Source: Micropterix aruncella (Eukaryota; Arthropoda; Insecta; Lepidoptera; Micropterigidae). Taken from it: a DNA stretch of 64,000 nucleotides. Under the pieces are notes generated by a model. It was not told the DNA's origin and searched no databases. It worked only from the letters and a program-made list of their open reading frames with translations. Position 1 is the first letter of the stretch, and every line of letters starts with the position of its first letter. Shown piece after piece: positions 10,901 to 21,543 of the stretch. The DNA is taken from assembly GCA_944548615.1 (NCBI GenBank), contig OX155952.1:27158418-27222417 (forward strand), in the 5' to 3' direction. Both the position numbers and the translations under genes were made by a program.

Positions 10901-13900
10901 TTTTCATTTTGTTTCGGTTATTCGAAATATGCTAAAATTCTAAATTTACGCAGCTAGTTCCTTATTTCCTCCAAGCTCGCCTTTTAGTACGAATAAAGCG
11001 TTTTATTATTATTATTATTATTATTTCCGCCTTCAAGTCGATCTATGATTCAGGAGCGTTTAGCCAGTTCAGTCAGACCTCGGCGCTCTTTCCGATGAGT
11101 GAGGTCCGTTGTTGTGTCTTTTAAACATTATTCGCATGCATCTGCTGCTATGACATCGAAGGCAGGTGCGATCTGTCTCTGTCGCACAGGGATGCCAGCG
11201 TCCTCAAACAATCTTTTCTACAGAGTCGTCCTTAACTGAGAAACTCTTCAACTTTTTATATGCTGACTGAGCGTATTTGAATCTTCGGCAAAATTCCAAA
11301 CGCACGAACGGGACATGTCAATTTCCTTCATCTGCCATTTGCTCCCAGCCGGTAAATACACCATAAGGCGTAACTGCATCGTCATTTCATGATCTTACCT
11401 CCATGAATATTTCTCCTACCATTGCTATAGAATTCATTTTGAAAACAACTTTTATTACTTTGTAAATAATGGCGAATCTAAGAGTTTGTTACGGATAGTG
11501 CTCAATAATTTACCGCGGATAAAAATAAAACCGACAATTTAAATAAACTTTACATTTACTAATATTTTACGTTTACTAGTATTTTGTTCCATCCGTCAAT
11601 AAGAAATCATAAAAACAAATATTATGAAACCTTTAGAGTAAAATAAAAAACTTGCATTTAGTAAGTTATTAACCCGTCGGACGCCGACAGTGCCTATAGA
11701 AATTTTGCGTCGTTTGACAGATCCGCGCGTAACGGTTTCGGCCGGCCCCCATATATATTATATAAATATATAATATACATGACTAACACGATTAATTACT
11801 AGGTAACAAGAAGGAATTCATGGAAAAATTATATTGTCAGTTATAAAAGTTACCAAAAATTTGCGGGGCAGTTTTTTGCGCGCGAAGGCTGGCTTCCAAG
11901 CTGTTAAAACCAAAATATACAAGTAAATACAAGCTCCAAATTATTTAACGGGAAATAAAGTTTATACTGACTGCCAAACATAACTGAACCTAAACTGAAA
12001 TTCCAATCTTTGATGTCAAATTCGGAAGTTTATACTTTCGGGAGCAATGAATGCGGGTCAATAGCACAAACCCTAATATCTCGGAAACTAAGAATGTTAG
12101 CTTATTCAATAATTACCACATTAATAATGAATATTGAATACCAGAAGAGCTTCTTATATATATTTTTTGTAGCACGTACGCATAGAGCTCACATCTAATA
12201 TCGATTGCAAGCGATTAAGCGCGTAACAGGCGCGTCGCTTGTCGCATAGTGAAACCATGTGGGAGTGAACCATCAACTTCACCAGTCTCAAAATTACAGT
12301 AGGGCGGTGTCGACTACAATGGACGAACCCGTCACCCCAGGCTGGTATAACGATATATAATCATTCTTTCAGCCGTGGGATGACCGTAGAAGACTTGAGA
12401 CACGACAAGTCTACTGTCTAGCTTGCCAGCAGCCCGTTAGAGACCGACGCCTTACGGCGAGGTACCGGGAAAGGTACCCAGCGGGCAGCCTCACCCCCTA
12501 ACTCCTAGTTTTGAAAGGATATCTCGGTCTGGAATTAACCTTCAGGATACCTCCGTCCTCCCGACTGGTTACGAGTCCGAAGTTGCTTACGCGACCTCTA
12601 CCTGTTGTATTACAGCGGTAATTTAGTTAGAATTTATCGCGGACCTGGGCGTTCTTTGCCCAAGGTCATTTCAAGAGTGGCATAACGACAGGTCAACATC
12701 CACCCCCGCTGCTTAAGAAACAGTGCATTTCCATAGTCTCCAGACCCCTTCAGCAATTAGTCAGAATGAACAACCGATTGGCTTCGCCGACCAGTGCGCA
12801 GTCCGTCCAGTGGCGCCGGGATGCAATCCCTCCGGGAGAAACCGGTCCACCAGCTTTGAGGCCTGAGACCGAGAGTCTTACCAGGGGTAGCTTTCCAATC
12901 GAGGAGGCTTCTGAATAGGAACTGAATCGTGAGTTAGGCCGATCCGAAGACATAGTCGATCTTGTGGCCCAAGCTGCACGAAACCATTCATCACCAAAAG
13001 TACACCTTTGTGAGCAATAGGTACCAATCTCGCTTTTGGCGGTGGTATGACTGTTGAAGTGGATTGGTCTTATTAACGTTTATTTTGAACCACTTTTCAA
13101 GATGGTTATAGATTACAATATTTGTTCTTCTAGTTTCGATACATTTGCAGTATTTATAACAGCACAGGTATCACCTGCATAAATAAAATGTATGTCTTTT
13201 ACGTGGCCCCTGTGATGCCGTTTATAAATACAATAAAAAGTGTATTACCGAGACACGAACCCTGGGGAACACAAAAAGTGATATAATACCTATATGAATA
13301 ATTTTAATTTTATTAGCACACGTGTAATGGTGTATTAGCACACGTGTTCGCTATGGTGTATCTACATAACATTATTTTCCTTGAAGTTAAGGAAAATCTC
13401 CATTAAGCTAAACAAAACATCTGTTGCTGACACTCATTCTACCTAATTATGATTTCATACATAGTTGCTTCTATAGACACCTGAAAAGTATGCAAGATGC
13501 TTAATTTGGATTACACGATAGATCTTTAATTATAGGTATAATATATACATTTTCCTTTTCTGAGATTTCCTTGTCATGGGATTCCTTGTAATGGAAAATT
13601 CCTTTTTCTTTATAATTTAATATAAGACAATTTTCTTGATTATTTGTTTTAGTGAAAACCAATTCCTAGTTCTTGTCAAGTATTAGAAGCTAAAAATATA
13701 TAAAACAACCTTTCTTAATTATTGGACCTTATTTAGGAAAGTGCTTCTTGATATGAATTATTTTTATACAATAAGGGGACTTGTTTTAGCAGTCAGTTGA
13801 TGTTGACCTTTTTTAAAAAGCTAATAGCATATAAGTTTATACACTCTTCTGTAAGAAGGACATTTTTTAAATTTTGGTAAATTTATTTGCATACATTTTT

Positions 13901-16900
13901 AAAGGTTACATTTTGTTTTAAATTAAGGTACAAACAACTATACAAATAAATATAGCTCATTTAGACGTGTCAAATTATCTTATATTTTATTTCTAGTTCA
14001 CTCGATATACCTATTTTTTTAGTGTTTATATATGGTCACTGATTAGAAACTATGATAGTGCCGTACTTTATTTATTGTTTTTTAATCTACTATATTTACA
14101 GTGATAAGTACTTATATATATTTTAAAAAATCGAATAAAAACTTCTCAGTTAAGGGCATGGCGGTTGTACATTTTGCCATGGGCCTGATGCGAGTAAGCT
14201 AGGTCTATGACTAAGTCAAATTTCACGCCGATAGATTTAACGTCGAAATAATCGGCGATTACTTACATAGGTAGAGACAGACAGCATACTCTCACCAATA
14301 GGCTTCGTGTGTACACTTTGGTAGGGAACCCTAATAGCATAAATTATTTATTAATAGGACATGGCGGCGGTGGTCACCATGGCGGTGGCAATTACGAAAA
14401 TGGTGGTCAGCAAGGTGGTCACTATGGCGGCAACGGCGGCGGCGGTCACTACGGTGGCGGCAACGGCAACAGCGGCGGCGGCGGCTACTATCCACAGCCC
14501 CAGCCGATACACTCTTCAGGACCGAGTTGTGGCGGTCGAGGTTGCGGAGGAGGAAGCTATTATCCCAACCCCCCATCAGGGGGCTGTCAGGGAAATTGCG
14601 GAGGTGGGGGACACGGAAATGGGGGGTCATTCAGTCAAGCGACGGCATCTGCTTCAAGCGGGAGCTGGTAAGTCGCTTCTTGCATCTTTTCCCGTATAAA
14701 TTGAGTACCTTGCAGCAAGAGAATGGCAGGTCCATATTGGATGATCTATTATAAAAATACTTTTTTTGAGTTATAAGACTTTTAATATTACTTTCTCTTT
14801 ACGAAAATTTTAGATAGGATACAAAATAAATTAAAAATACAGCACAATACCACTACAGAATACTGTTTTTACATTTAAAAGAAAGTTACATTATTTCAGA
14901 CAGGAGAAATAAAAAAGTAGAGTTATCTCAATCTTTTGGACATTATATAACATGTTACACGGATATTTAAACATATTGTACATTTTTTTGAAGATTTCTT
15001 ACATTGAGAAAGAGGGACTTAGAGTAAAATAGCACATATGAAAAAGGATTTTTTTTAATCAGAAGTAAGTGCAATCGATAATTTAATTTCATCTTAAACA
15101 ATGTTGCCTACTCAAAACCGCCAAAAAAGGACTTAGTGATTTTCTGAACTAGACCATCCATATTTGTCGAATTTCGAGAAACTTAAAAATCTGTTTTGTA
15201 TTCACGGTTATGATAACATGAAATATAAAATGCTGGATTGAAAGTATGAAATTTTAACATATGATATAGTTTAAAGCTGTGCCGAGTTTTTGAAATTTTG
15301 AGCTGCTTTCCTCTTGCCTCCCAAAATTGTCAAACAACAGTTACCATATATTTTATAATTTAAATAAAACATGTCAACAGTTCCTTTTGTTGCTTGCTGC
15401 TATGGAAGATTGTTAAACAAACTTATTTCTAAAAATAAAATACTTTTTGATACAATGTATGGGCAAGTTCGGATTAGCCTTTTACGCTAAACGGAAGAAG
15501 AGGCAGGTCTAAATAATTAAATATATCCCATTTACAAACGGATCTGCACTCCTCTTACACCAATCGATTCGGTTTTTTTTTTACATAAATCACATACCGA
15601 AAACAAAATCTAATAGGAAGATGAAATGTACAAGTATTTATCAATACGCTAGCGCTGGACTGCTCTGATCAGCTCATCTATACGACGAGTAAAACTAATT
15701 GGCGAAAGAATTTTTCAAATCGACTAATTCGTTTAAAGTTACGGCTTCTTAAGTCAATCAGCTTTGAACTTCATAACTCAAGAACGGCCAGTACGATTTC
15801 AAAAAATCATTCAGTAATCTGTTTTTCGTATTAATTCGGATGATAAAAGTTTGCGACCGTACGGATGAAAATGTGATTTCTCAGTCTCCACCTGTAAGGC
15901 AGTTCCCCTATGCACTTCAGGAATTAAACCCTTAATCTTATCGGCTCTTCCCGATAAGAAAAAAACAATATGGTAAAAGAATTTTCGAAATCGGACAACT
16001 CGTTCTTGAGGTTAGACCTCTTAAGCTTATCATTGTAGCTCAATAGTCTGACTCAATTTTATTCGGTAATCAGCTTTTCTTTTTAATTTGGGATAATTAT
16101 TAAAAGGGTGACCATACGCCTAAAAATGTGATTTTTCAGTCGTCTGTTCCAGCAGTTCTCCGACTTGATTTAAGGACGGAACTCAAAATCTAATCAGCCC
16201 TTAACATTAATAAATAAAACAACCATGAATAAATTCTTTATATATTGATGAGCCAGATAACCAGACAAAAGGACGAACAGATTTATCGTTTTTCTGGTAC
16301 TAAATGTTCTAAAACGTGGAAAATTTTGACTTTGGGTGTTTTTTTTAGGTAATACAAGATGCTTCGCGCAAGCCTTGTATTGCTAGGTCGGGCGGGCGCT
16401 AGCACAACTGCCAAAAATGAATCTTTGCCTATTTGCAGCGTGAACTTTAATTAATTAAAAAACCATGGCTCTATACATGCTGTTCCAGAAAGCACGCCAT
16501 TTCTTTCAGGGGGTAACTCTGTACACGAAGCTAAGCAAGAAATCGACTAATTGACTCAATGAATCGATTCAGTTTTTTGGGTCGCTTATCACACGTAAAC
16601 GAAAATCTCTTGATATTCAAAAACACCTTTTTCGAGAAAAAAGAATCGGTTGGAAAAATCATAAAGGAATGTCGTGCTGTTTCGATCACTGTGTATGCGA
16701 AGACTCTTTAAATGAAGTCCAAGACTGTCGCTGCTGTTAGGATTATAAATAAATCAAAATTGGATTTTACTGCGGGTAGTTTGAAGCACCCAATGTTTCG
16801 GCGATATTACAACTGTCGTTCTCTAGGGTCATAATACCATAAACCTCCTAACATAAATGTTTAAAATATACTCGTAAATCTAGAGACATGCCTATATGTG

Positions 16901-17520
16901 CGTCTAGAGATGGGCCAAATGATCGCCTAGTTACTAGATGTGCTACTGCAAACGATCGCCTAGTTAGTAGATGTTTTACTTTTGTAGATGTGCTCATGAA
17001 ACCTAATATCTCTGTAGCGTTTACTGCCAGCGATGGCTATATGATGAGTAAATCACCTTACTACAAGAATAGTTAAGAGCATGAATGATAGAAGTTTTGA
17101 TTAAAAGTGTTGAGTTATCTTGGCCTTGTCCTTAAGCTTGATATCTATTAAACGAATATAATACAAAATTAAACGACAAGTTAATTGCCGCACCACAAAA
17201 TATTAATCACGCGCATGATTAAGTGAATACGAATGAGTTAAGATCAATGAGCCGATGATGTCTAGCGAAGTTATAGCTAAAGTGGTCATGATTCGCGATG
17301 ATTAGTGCTGAAGCTCGTGCGTATAAGTCGTGCTCTTCCGCCATCATATAATAACCATGACGTCATTTCAATAATCATCTTCAAATACATAGAAACGTAC
17401 ATCCTATTAGAATTGAGGATAGTCATCATACTCATATCTCCGTATTTGTATATTTCTAACGGTTTCTCGGAGTCGTTTTTTTAACTAAATGTTTTTTTTA
17501 TTTTCAGGAGCGCGAAGTGA
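7576..17520 (+). CDS. Secreted glycine-rich protein with N-terminal module shared with the gene at 844 (four exons)
   Basis: Exons: 7576-7914, 10055-10343, 14358-14667 and 17508-17520. All junctions are GT/AG and the phases agree, giving 951 nt (316 aa). Residues about 12-28 (MMYTIAIVLAVVAATAA) form a signal peptide; a start at 7609 is a close alternative, since the ATG at 7576 would follow a very short leader. Residues 30-116 hold KLLSYP, AKPFSR, TPIY and KLP, as in the neighbouring paralogue. RQKR at 133-136 is a likely proprotein convertase site. From residue 143 the chain is Gly-rich, with YGGG and four YGNGG repeats, then His/Gly/Asn repeats, a CGGRGC and a CQGNC pair, and an Ala/Ser end ASASSGSWSAK. 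The composition resembles structural secreted insect proteins (cuticle, eggshell, silk), but I do not recognise the family, so the role is open. Extra small exons in the long introns cannot be excluded. Confidence 0.8.
8148..8246. repeat. Head-to-head pair of repeat E forming a 99-bp hairpin
   Basis: The left arm reads CCCGACGTTTCGGCGAT and then GTTGTCCAGGGTAGAC. The right arm is the near-perfect inverted complement, centred on TCCCCAGACG. It lies in intron 1 of the Gly-rich gene. Single copies of the same core occur near 16789, 31770, 48190 and 50050. Confidence 0.8.
8247..9013. other. Intron 1 sequence, repeat E flank then unassigned
   Basis: The first 80 bases continue repeat E (CTATAAACTTCAAGCG and CGACAGTCTTCGGTTTCA, also seen near 50110 and 17890). 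The rest is AT-rich with no recognisable feature. Confidence 0.4.
9014..9480 (+). mobile_element. 3' end of a LINE (C-terminal ORF2 relic and 3' UTR)
   Basis: The frame at 9002-9346 reads RQLHVLSLIYKALNSPIA followed by HTYLKDFFHPLGGHG. This resembles the region after the reverse transcriptase in CR1/Jockey-type LINEs (LHxLSLLxKxLNSxxAPxYL). A pyrimidine-rich 3' UTR and TATG microsatellite follow. It is 5'-truncated and decayed, inside intron 1. Confidence 0.6.
10055..10343 (+). CDS. Gly-rich gene, exon 2 (cleavage site and first Gly repeats)
   Basis: The acceptor is TCTCCTTTTCAG and the exon opens with KLP, matching exon 2 of the gene at 844. It then codes for the RQKR site and the Gly/Tyr/Asn repeats. 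The donor GCAG|GTAATG leaves phase 1. The long frames on the other strand and in the other phase (Ala/Val/Thr runs) are shadows of the GGN repeats. Confidence 0.82.
10344..11033 (+). mobile_element. Intron 2 sequence ending in a LINE tail with (ATT)n
   Basis: Only about 10970-11033 is recognisable: TACGAATAAAGCGTTTT followed by (ATT)n, the same 3' end as the minus-strand tail at 1771-1835. The upstream boundary of the element is not visible. Confidence 0.4.
11034..11668. other. Intron 2, unassigned
   Basis: The part 11034-11400 is GC-balanced and looks like decayed coding sequence of a retroelement, but no motif decides it. The rest is AT-rich. Confidence 0.35.
11669..11907 (+). mobile_element. 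piggyBac-like MITE (family B), copy 1
   Basis: The copy is bounded by TTAA on both sides (11669-11672 and 11904-11907). The ends are CCCGTCGGACGCC and GGCTGGCTTCCAAGC. Inside are TTTGACAGATCCGCGCG and GGTAACAAGA, shared with the copies at 35900-36168 and, inverted, 52742-52989. TTAA targets point to piggyBac-type transposition. It lies in intron 2. Confidence 0.72.
12302..12990 (+). repeat. Repeat family A, long copy in intron 2
   Basis: The first 210 bases match the insertion at 3145-3356. The extension to about 12990 matches diverged sequence at 18700-19165 (for example GCGGTAATTT, CAGGTCAACA and GGCCCAAG). It belongs to a larger element of unknown class. Confidence 0.6.
13010..13272 (-). 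mobile_element. LINE reverse-transcriptase relic
   Basis: The minus strand reads VPQGSCLGNTLFIVFINGI, a stop, then FYAGDTCAVINTANVSKLEE and a KWFKINV segment. These correspond to the RT palm motifs GVPQGSVLGP and YADD, here with the second residue of ADD changed to Gly, and with stops and frameshifts. It is a dead fragment in intron 2. Confidence 0.75.
13273..13955 (+). repeat. Dispersed repeat F, copy 1
   Basis: It is collinear with 21544-22250 over about 680 bases. Shared tracts are ATAATACCTATATGAATAA, TTATTAGCACACGTGT, TAGACACCTGAAAAGTAT and TAATTATAGGTATAATATAT. No coding capacity was seen. Confidence 0.75.
14358..14667 (+). CDS. Gly-rich gene, exon 3 (His/Gly repeats and cysteine pairs)
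   Basis: The acceptor TTATTAATAG gives GHGGGGHHGGGNYENGG onward. The exon holds CGGRGC and CQGNC and ends in ASASSGSW. The donor is CTG|GTAAGT. If unspliced, the same bases read TGG TAA, so the donor itself carries an in-frame stop. Confidence 0.8.
14668..15690. other. Intron 3, first part, unassigned
   Basis: AT-rich sequence with no recognised element or exon. Confidence 0.4.
15695..16195 (+). repeat. Degenerate two-copy repeat in intron 3
   Basis: Two units of roughly 290 bases share AAAGAATTTTTCAAATCG/AAAGAATTTTCGAAATCG, then GTGACC/GCGACC ATACG, AAAATGTGATTT and the CAGTTC segment. They are strongly diverged. Confidence 0.55.
16780..16845 (+). repeat. Repeat E core, single copy (intron 3)
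   Basis: GCACCCAATGTTTCGGCG followed by ATATTACAAC matches the core of the other repeat E copies. Nearby, 16918-16982 holds two short direct repeats around GATCGCCTAGTTA. Confidence 0.55.
17508..17520 (+). CDS. Gly-rich gene, exon 4 (13-nt terminal coding exon)
   Basis: The acceptor TTTTTTTATTTTCAG is strong. The exon completes the Trp codon and adds Ser-Ala-Lys before TGA. A polyadenylation signal only 34 bases on supports a real terminal exon. Confidence 0.7.
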
Positions 17521-17553
17521 AACATCACTACTTAAAGAATGAAGAGGATTTGT

Positions 17554-17559
17554 AATAAA
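17554..17559 (+). terminator. Polyadenylation signal of the Gly-rich gene
   Basis: AATAAA lies 34 bases after the TGA of exon 4. Confidence 0.65.
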
Positions 17560-17997
17560 TGTACATATACTTTAATAATTATTTTTGATTGATTAATATT
17601 ACCCGTCATTGTATTTGTTACTCGTATTTGATTGTAGAAACACATGTCTTAACAAACAAACAAAAAACAAAATAATTATACCTTTGTTTTTTTTAAATAT
17701 GAAACCTTATCCACTACTCATTTTTTATATTCTTTATTATATTATGATATAAATTATATAAAGTAGGGATTCTTAAGGTGCCGGGCGGGTCCCCCTACAA
17801 GGGGCGAGGGAATGTCAAGGGGGTCGTAAAGAGTCTTGAAAATTAATAGTAATTAGTAATTACTCATAACTATTTATAATTAGCAACTGCAACAGTCTTC
17901 GATTTCAGTAATTAGTCACCTTCTCAGATCCGAATTATCGTGTTTTGTTGGCGAATTAACCTGTTGTATTATATATAAATAAATCACTATGATACTT

Positions 17998-19191
17998 TTA
18001 ACCCTCCTGTGTTACCGACCACTTTTTTCATACGAGCACCTACCCACACGTCATTTTTACCCGGATCCTTAATTACAGTTGTTTCAGAAATTTGAAAAAA
18101 TAATGAGATAAATATTTGCAGGTAAGGCGGTATTTGAATTTACATGCTTTTAAGTTTTTTATAGCTTTTTAATAGTTTTTAGGTGCAAAGCAAACAAATT
18201 AAGGTTTGGTAGGTCTACCCAGGAGGTGGTTTGGTGTTAAAAATAATTATTTAGTTTCCAGGTCATAAAAGTTGAGTGATCAAAAAGTTAACTTACAATC
18301 GAGCAAAAATGAGCACCAAACCTTGACTTTCAATAGTATGGATCGCATTACCCACTTGTCCATTATGGGCAGCCAAAAATATGATGACTACATTCCCAGA
18401 TAGCTTTCAATGACGGATGCAAGTAGGGAGAATATCATGACGTTGGTGTGCACTGAGGTGGAAGAGGAGCCAAAAACATATTGATCCGGGTCAAAATGAC
18501 CCGTGGCCAGTTGAGAGGTGTCAATTGCTACGGGCGAACTGCCACCCCAGAAAATTATAACGACCGTTGCCTTAAGAGGACAAATGTAATCCACAGTCAA
18601 ACTACGCCAACAGCCGTAAGCCCGAGTCCGACGCATTACCTCAAGGCACTGGGAAGTACCACTAGCGGGCCTCCTCGCACCCTTACTATCAGATTTCAAA
18701 GGATTTCTCCATCGTCTATTCTGGTCACAGATTCGAGGTCGCCTGCGCGGTTTGATATTAGCGGATGTTACCTTATGTTAGCGGTAATTTGTAGATAGAA
18801 TTGATCACGGATCGGCAGCGCCCTTTGCCCGTCAATCTCACTCGGGACCGCATGTCCATCGGATCGTTTGTAATGATAGGTGATTCCAGGTCAACAGCTA
18901 TCCCCCGATTCTTAGGAAAGTATGTCTCCAGACTCCGGTGCGCAAACCGCCCAATTCCGCCTGAGGCGCCCCTCCCCTTTCCGGATCCACACTTCCAATC
19001 CCAACTGTCTACGACTGCAAGTTACATTTGCAGGCAAAGTTGACAGCGGCTCCTGCAGGTTGTACCTCTTCTAGAAGGCTACCGGATGGAAGCTGAACCG
19101 TGACTTGGACCGACCTAAGGGAATACAAACAGGCTATTAGGCCCAAGTTACACTGAGCAATTAGAAACCGTGGGTAGTACAGGAGGGTTAA
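17998..19191. mobile_element. TTAA-flanked piggyBac-like non-autonomous element carrying a repeat A copy
   Basis: TTAA at 17998-18001 and 19188-19191 flank inverted ends CCCTCCTGTGTTACC and GGTAGTACAGGAGGG (two mismatches). Subterminal ACCCGGATCC and GATCCGGGTCA are also inverted. About 18505-19165 is diverged family A sequence, probably inserted into the element. The plus-strand reading frames at 18481-19043 have no transposase motif. Confidence 0.72.
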
Positions 19192-19729
19192 AACGTATCA
19201 GCTCTGGAAACCACGGATGCAAACAGCACCGCCTGATGTTTCGTCTTTCTACAACGTTGTCTGAAAACAGAAGTGAAGAAGAAGGCATTTGTGGAGATAG
19301 TGGAATAAAGAGAAAAATAGTGAAGCATCAATGACTTTTAGTATTTTTTCCCAGACAATTTTGATGATTTTCTTTATATATTGACAAAGAAATTATTCAA
19401 TGGCGATGTTGCCAGATATAATGCAGGAGCAAGCAACGGACCTAAAATATGAGCCCACTGACAGAGATAACTATGACTATTTGGATAAAACGTTATTTTG
19501 TATCACATTCTATAATACTATTTATCTCATTACTAGAGAGAAGGCCTTACATATTGGGTCCTCAAAACAGCAACCTATGAAGTTGCTGTTTTGAATGAAA
19601 AAAGTATATTTAATTAATAGAAATATTGAACCCTCTTAACTATACAGATTTGTCATTTTAATGGGAGTCGCTTATTTCCCCTGACCTAAAACTTTTGTGG
19701 ACAGGAACCAATGCATACTTTGAATGCGT
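19192..19729. other. Unassigned spacer
   Basis: No supported gene. A plus-strand frame at 19400-19594 has no recognised motif. Confidence 0.35.
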
Positions 19730-20010
19730 TTTTCATCGACTCTTCAAAGTTGTTTTTTTTACCTTGTAAAAAGTTATCTAAATTTCGAAAAAAAACTCTA
19801 TTGGAGCAAGGTCTGGCAAGTACGGTGGGTGACTTGGAGTCTCCAGCCGCAACTGCTGCAACTTTTTGACTGTTTGCAGTGAAATCCGTGTTTATACTTT
19901 GTCATGCAGAAGCAGTGGATATGAGCGATTGACCAGGTTCGGTTATTTAATCACGAGCTTCTCCATCATTGCTTGCAGTTCTTAACAGTACACATTTATG
20001 GTAAACGTAT
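19730..20010 (-). mobile_element. Mariner transposase relic
   Basis: The minus strand reads LQAMMEKLVIK, then NRSYPLLLHD, then SLQTVKKLQQLRLETPSHPP and YLPDLAPIEFFF. This is the second half of the DDE domain of mariner transposases (LLHDNARPH, HPPYSPDLAPTDYHFF). The NARPH block is altered and frameshifted. No complete ends were seen. Confidence 0.75.
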
Positions 20011-20301
20011 AGCCAGACTGCAAGAAGCTGTAATAGAAAACACCGGCACAGGATCTCTAATTTGAAAATAATGCAAATTTTCAACTTTACCATGTTTCAA
20101 CTTTCAACTTTACCAAACGAAAATATTTGAGCAAAAACGAAAAACGAAAAGACAAATAAACAGCTGATTCTTAAATAAAAATAACATGGACTTGAATTAA
20201 AACTTCTCAACCCCAGTTATCCAAGTTCAAAGTGGCCAGTGTGAAAAAACAGCAATACACAGATAATGGCCCAATATTTAGTATGTAGCCTTATTTGGGT
20301 G

Positions 20302-20358
20302 AGCACTTATTTGGGTGATAAGTGATTTTCAAGCACTTATTTGGGTGATAAGTGATTT
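20302..20358 (+). repeat. Short tandem repeat of about 31 bp
   Basis: About two copies of AGCACTTATTTGGGTGAT followed by AAGTGATTT. Confidence 0.75.
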
Positions 20359-20535
20359 CAGCAGTGGTTGCTAAAAATAAAGCAAACAAATTTCTTAACT
20401 TTATTTAATAATATTCTGCGTTCCACTTTCTGTTCCATATAACCACGGATTTCCAAAGAGTGGAAGCAATGAAGCATCACGTTTCCAGTATTTTTTTTAA
20501 TAATTATTTTTTTATCAATGTTTACATACATATAC

Positions 20536-20790
20536 GGCCCGGTGGCATAGTGGTTAGGTCGCCTGATCTTACACGGTAAGGTTCCGGGTTCGATTCCCGG
20601 CTGGGTCACCATTTTCCGTTGGGATAAAATTAACGGAATTGCATTTTCAATTCTGTCGATCGAATGCAATAACAAGACACACACTTACACACATATAAAC
20701 ACATATACATATAAACACTTCATAGTAGGGTTGGTTGTCAGAGATTGTCGTATGACAATAAACCCGCACATTGTGAAATTTCACAATAAA
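20536..20790 (+). mobile_element. tRNA-derived SINE
   Basis: Positions 20536-20610 resemble a tRNA. They have a 7-bp acceptor stem (GGCCCGG/CTGGGTC with two G-U pairs), a perfect box A (TGGCATAGTGG), a box B GGTTCGATTCC and a final ACC. The loop CTTACAC suggests tRNA-Val ancestry, but the anticodon stem is damaged. The following tail ends with palindrome ATTGTGAAATTTCACAAT (20770-20787), as expected for a SINE, not a working tRNA gene. Confidence 0.75.
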
Positions 20791-21543
20791 AAGAGTATAA
20801 ACATACATGAAATAAAACTCTCTAAGGTCTCAAGGCATTTTATAAATACAGGAGAGGGGCGTGATTCCAAAAAGTTTGAGAACACCTGATATTTGATTTT
20901 ACGACCTGAGCTTTGCGAAGAAATGCAAGCGTAATGAAATATTTATACATATTAGGTACTTCCACTTTCTCCACATAATCATCGATAAACCTATTCCTAC
21001 AATATATCAACTTTCCTCTTCCACAGATGTCTCAATCAGAACTCTAGTTTCCACTCAGACGATTAGGAAAATTTATGGTTTAATTAGTGGCCTTATTGCG
21101 CATTTCATCGTCGATAGTAAAGAGAAACCTTGATTATGGCAACTTGAAGCTCGACTCGAGATGATTTGTATGGTAGGTTCTAGCAGTCGTTAACTGGATA
21201 ATTATACAAGTTATTTTAATTCTTTTGGGGAAGTTCAAGAAGGGATAATGCCAAAAACTAAATTTTCGAGTAATTGGGTCTTTTTAAATGTGAAAAATAT
21301 ATTTTTTCTTTTTTTTTAAAATAAATTCAAAGCAGATTTTTTATTGTTATATAATTTTTTGTACATTAATTTATGTTTAATCATATTGTAAAATAATACT
21401 TAGAACTTTTGATGGAAGTTATGAAAACTAAAGTACGCACGTAGAACGTATATTGGAAATAGGCCATTTATGCATATAGGATGTATTTTAAAATAATATA
21501 TTTACAAAAATGCCTATTATTTCCAGCTTTTATAGAAAGTCTA
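20791..21543. other. Unassigned AT-rich spacer
   Basis: No exon or known element could be recognised. Confidence 0.4.

Noticed and set aside
18481..19043. Plus-strand frames within the TTAA element
   Set aside because: No transposase motifs, and the sequence aligns with non-coding family A copies that do not keep the frame.
20358..20684. Minus-strand frame with QPGIEPGTLP
   Set aside because: It is the antisense translation of the tRNA-derived SINE, a frequent false protein in eukaryotic annotations.
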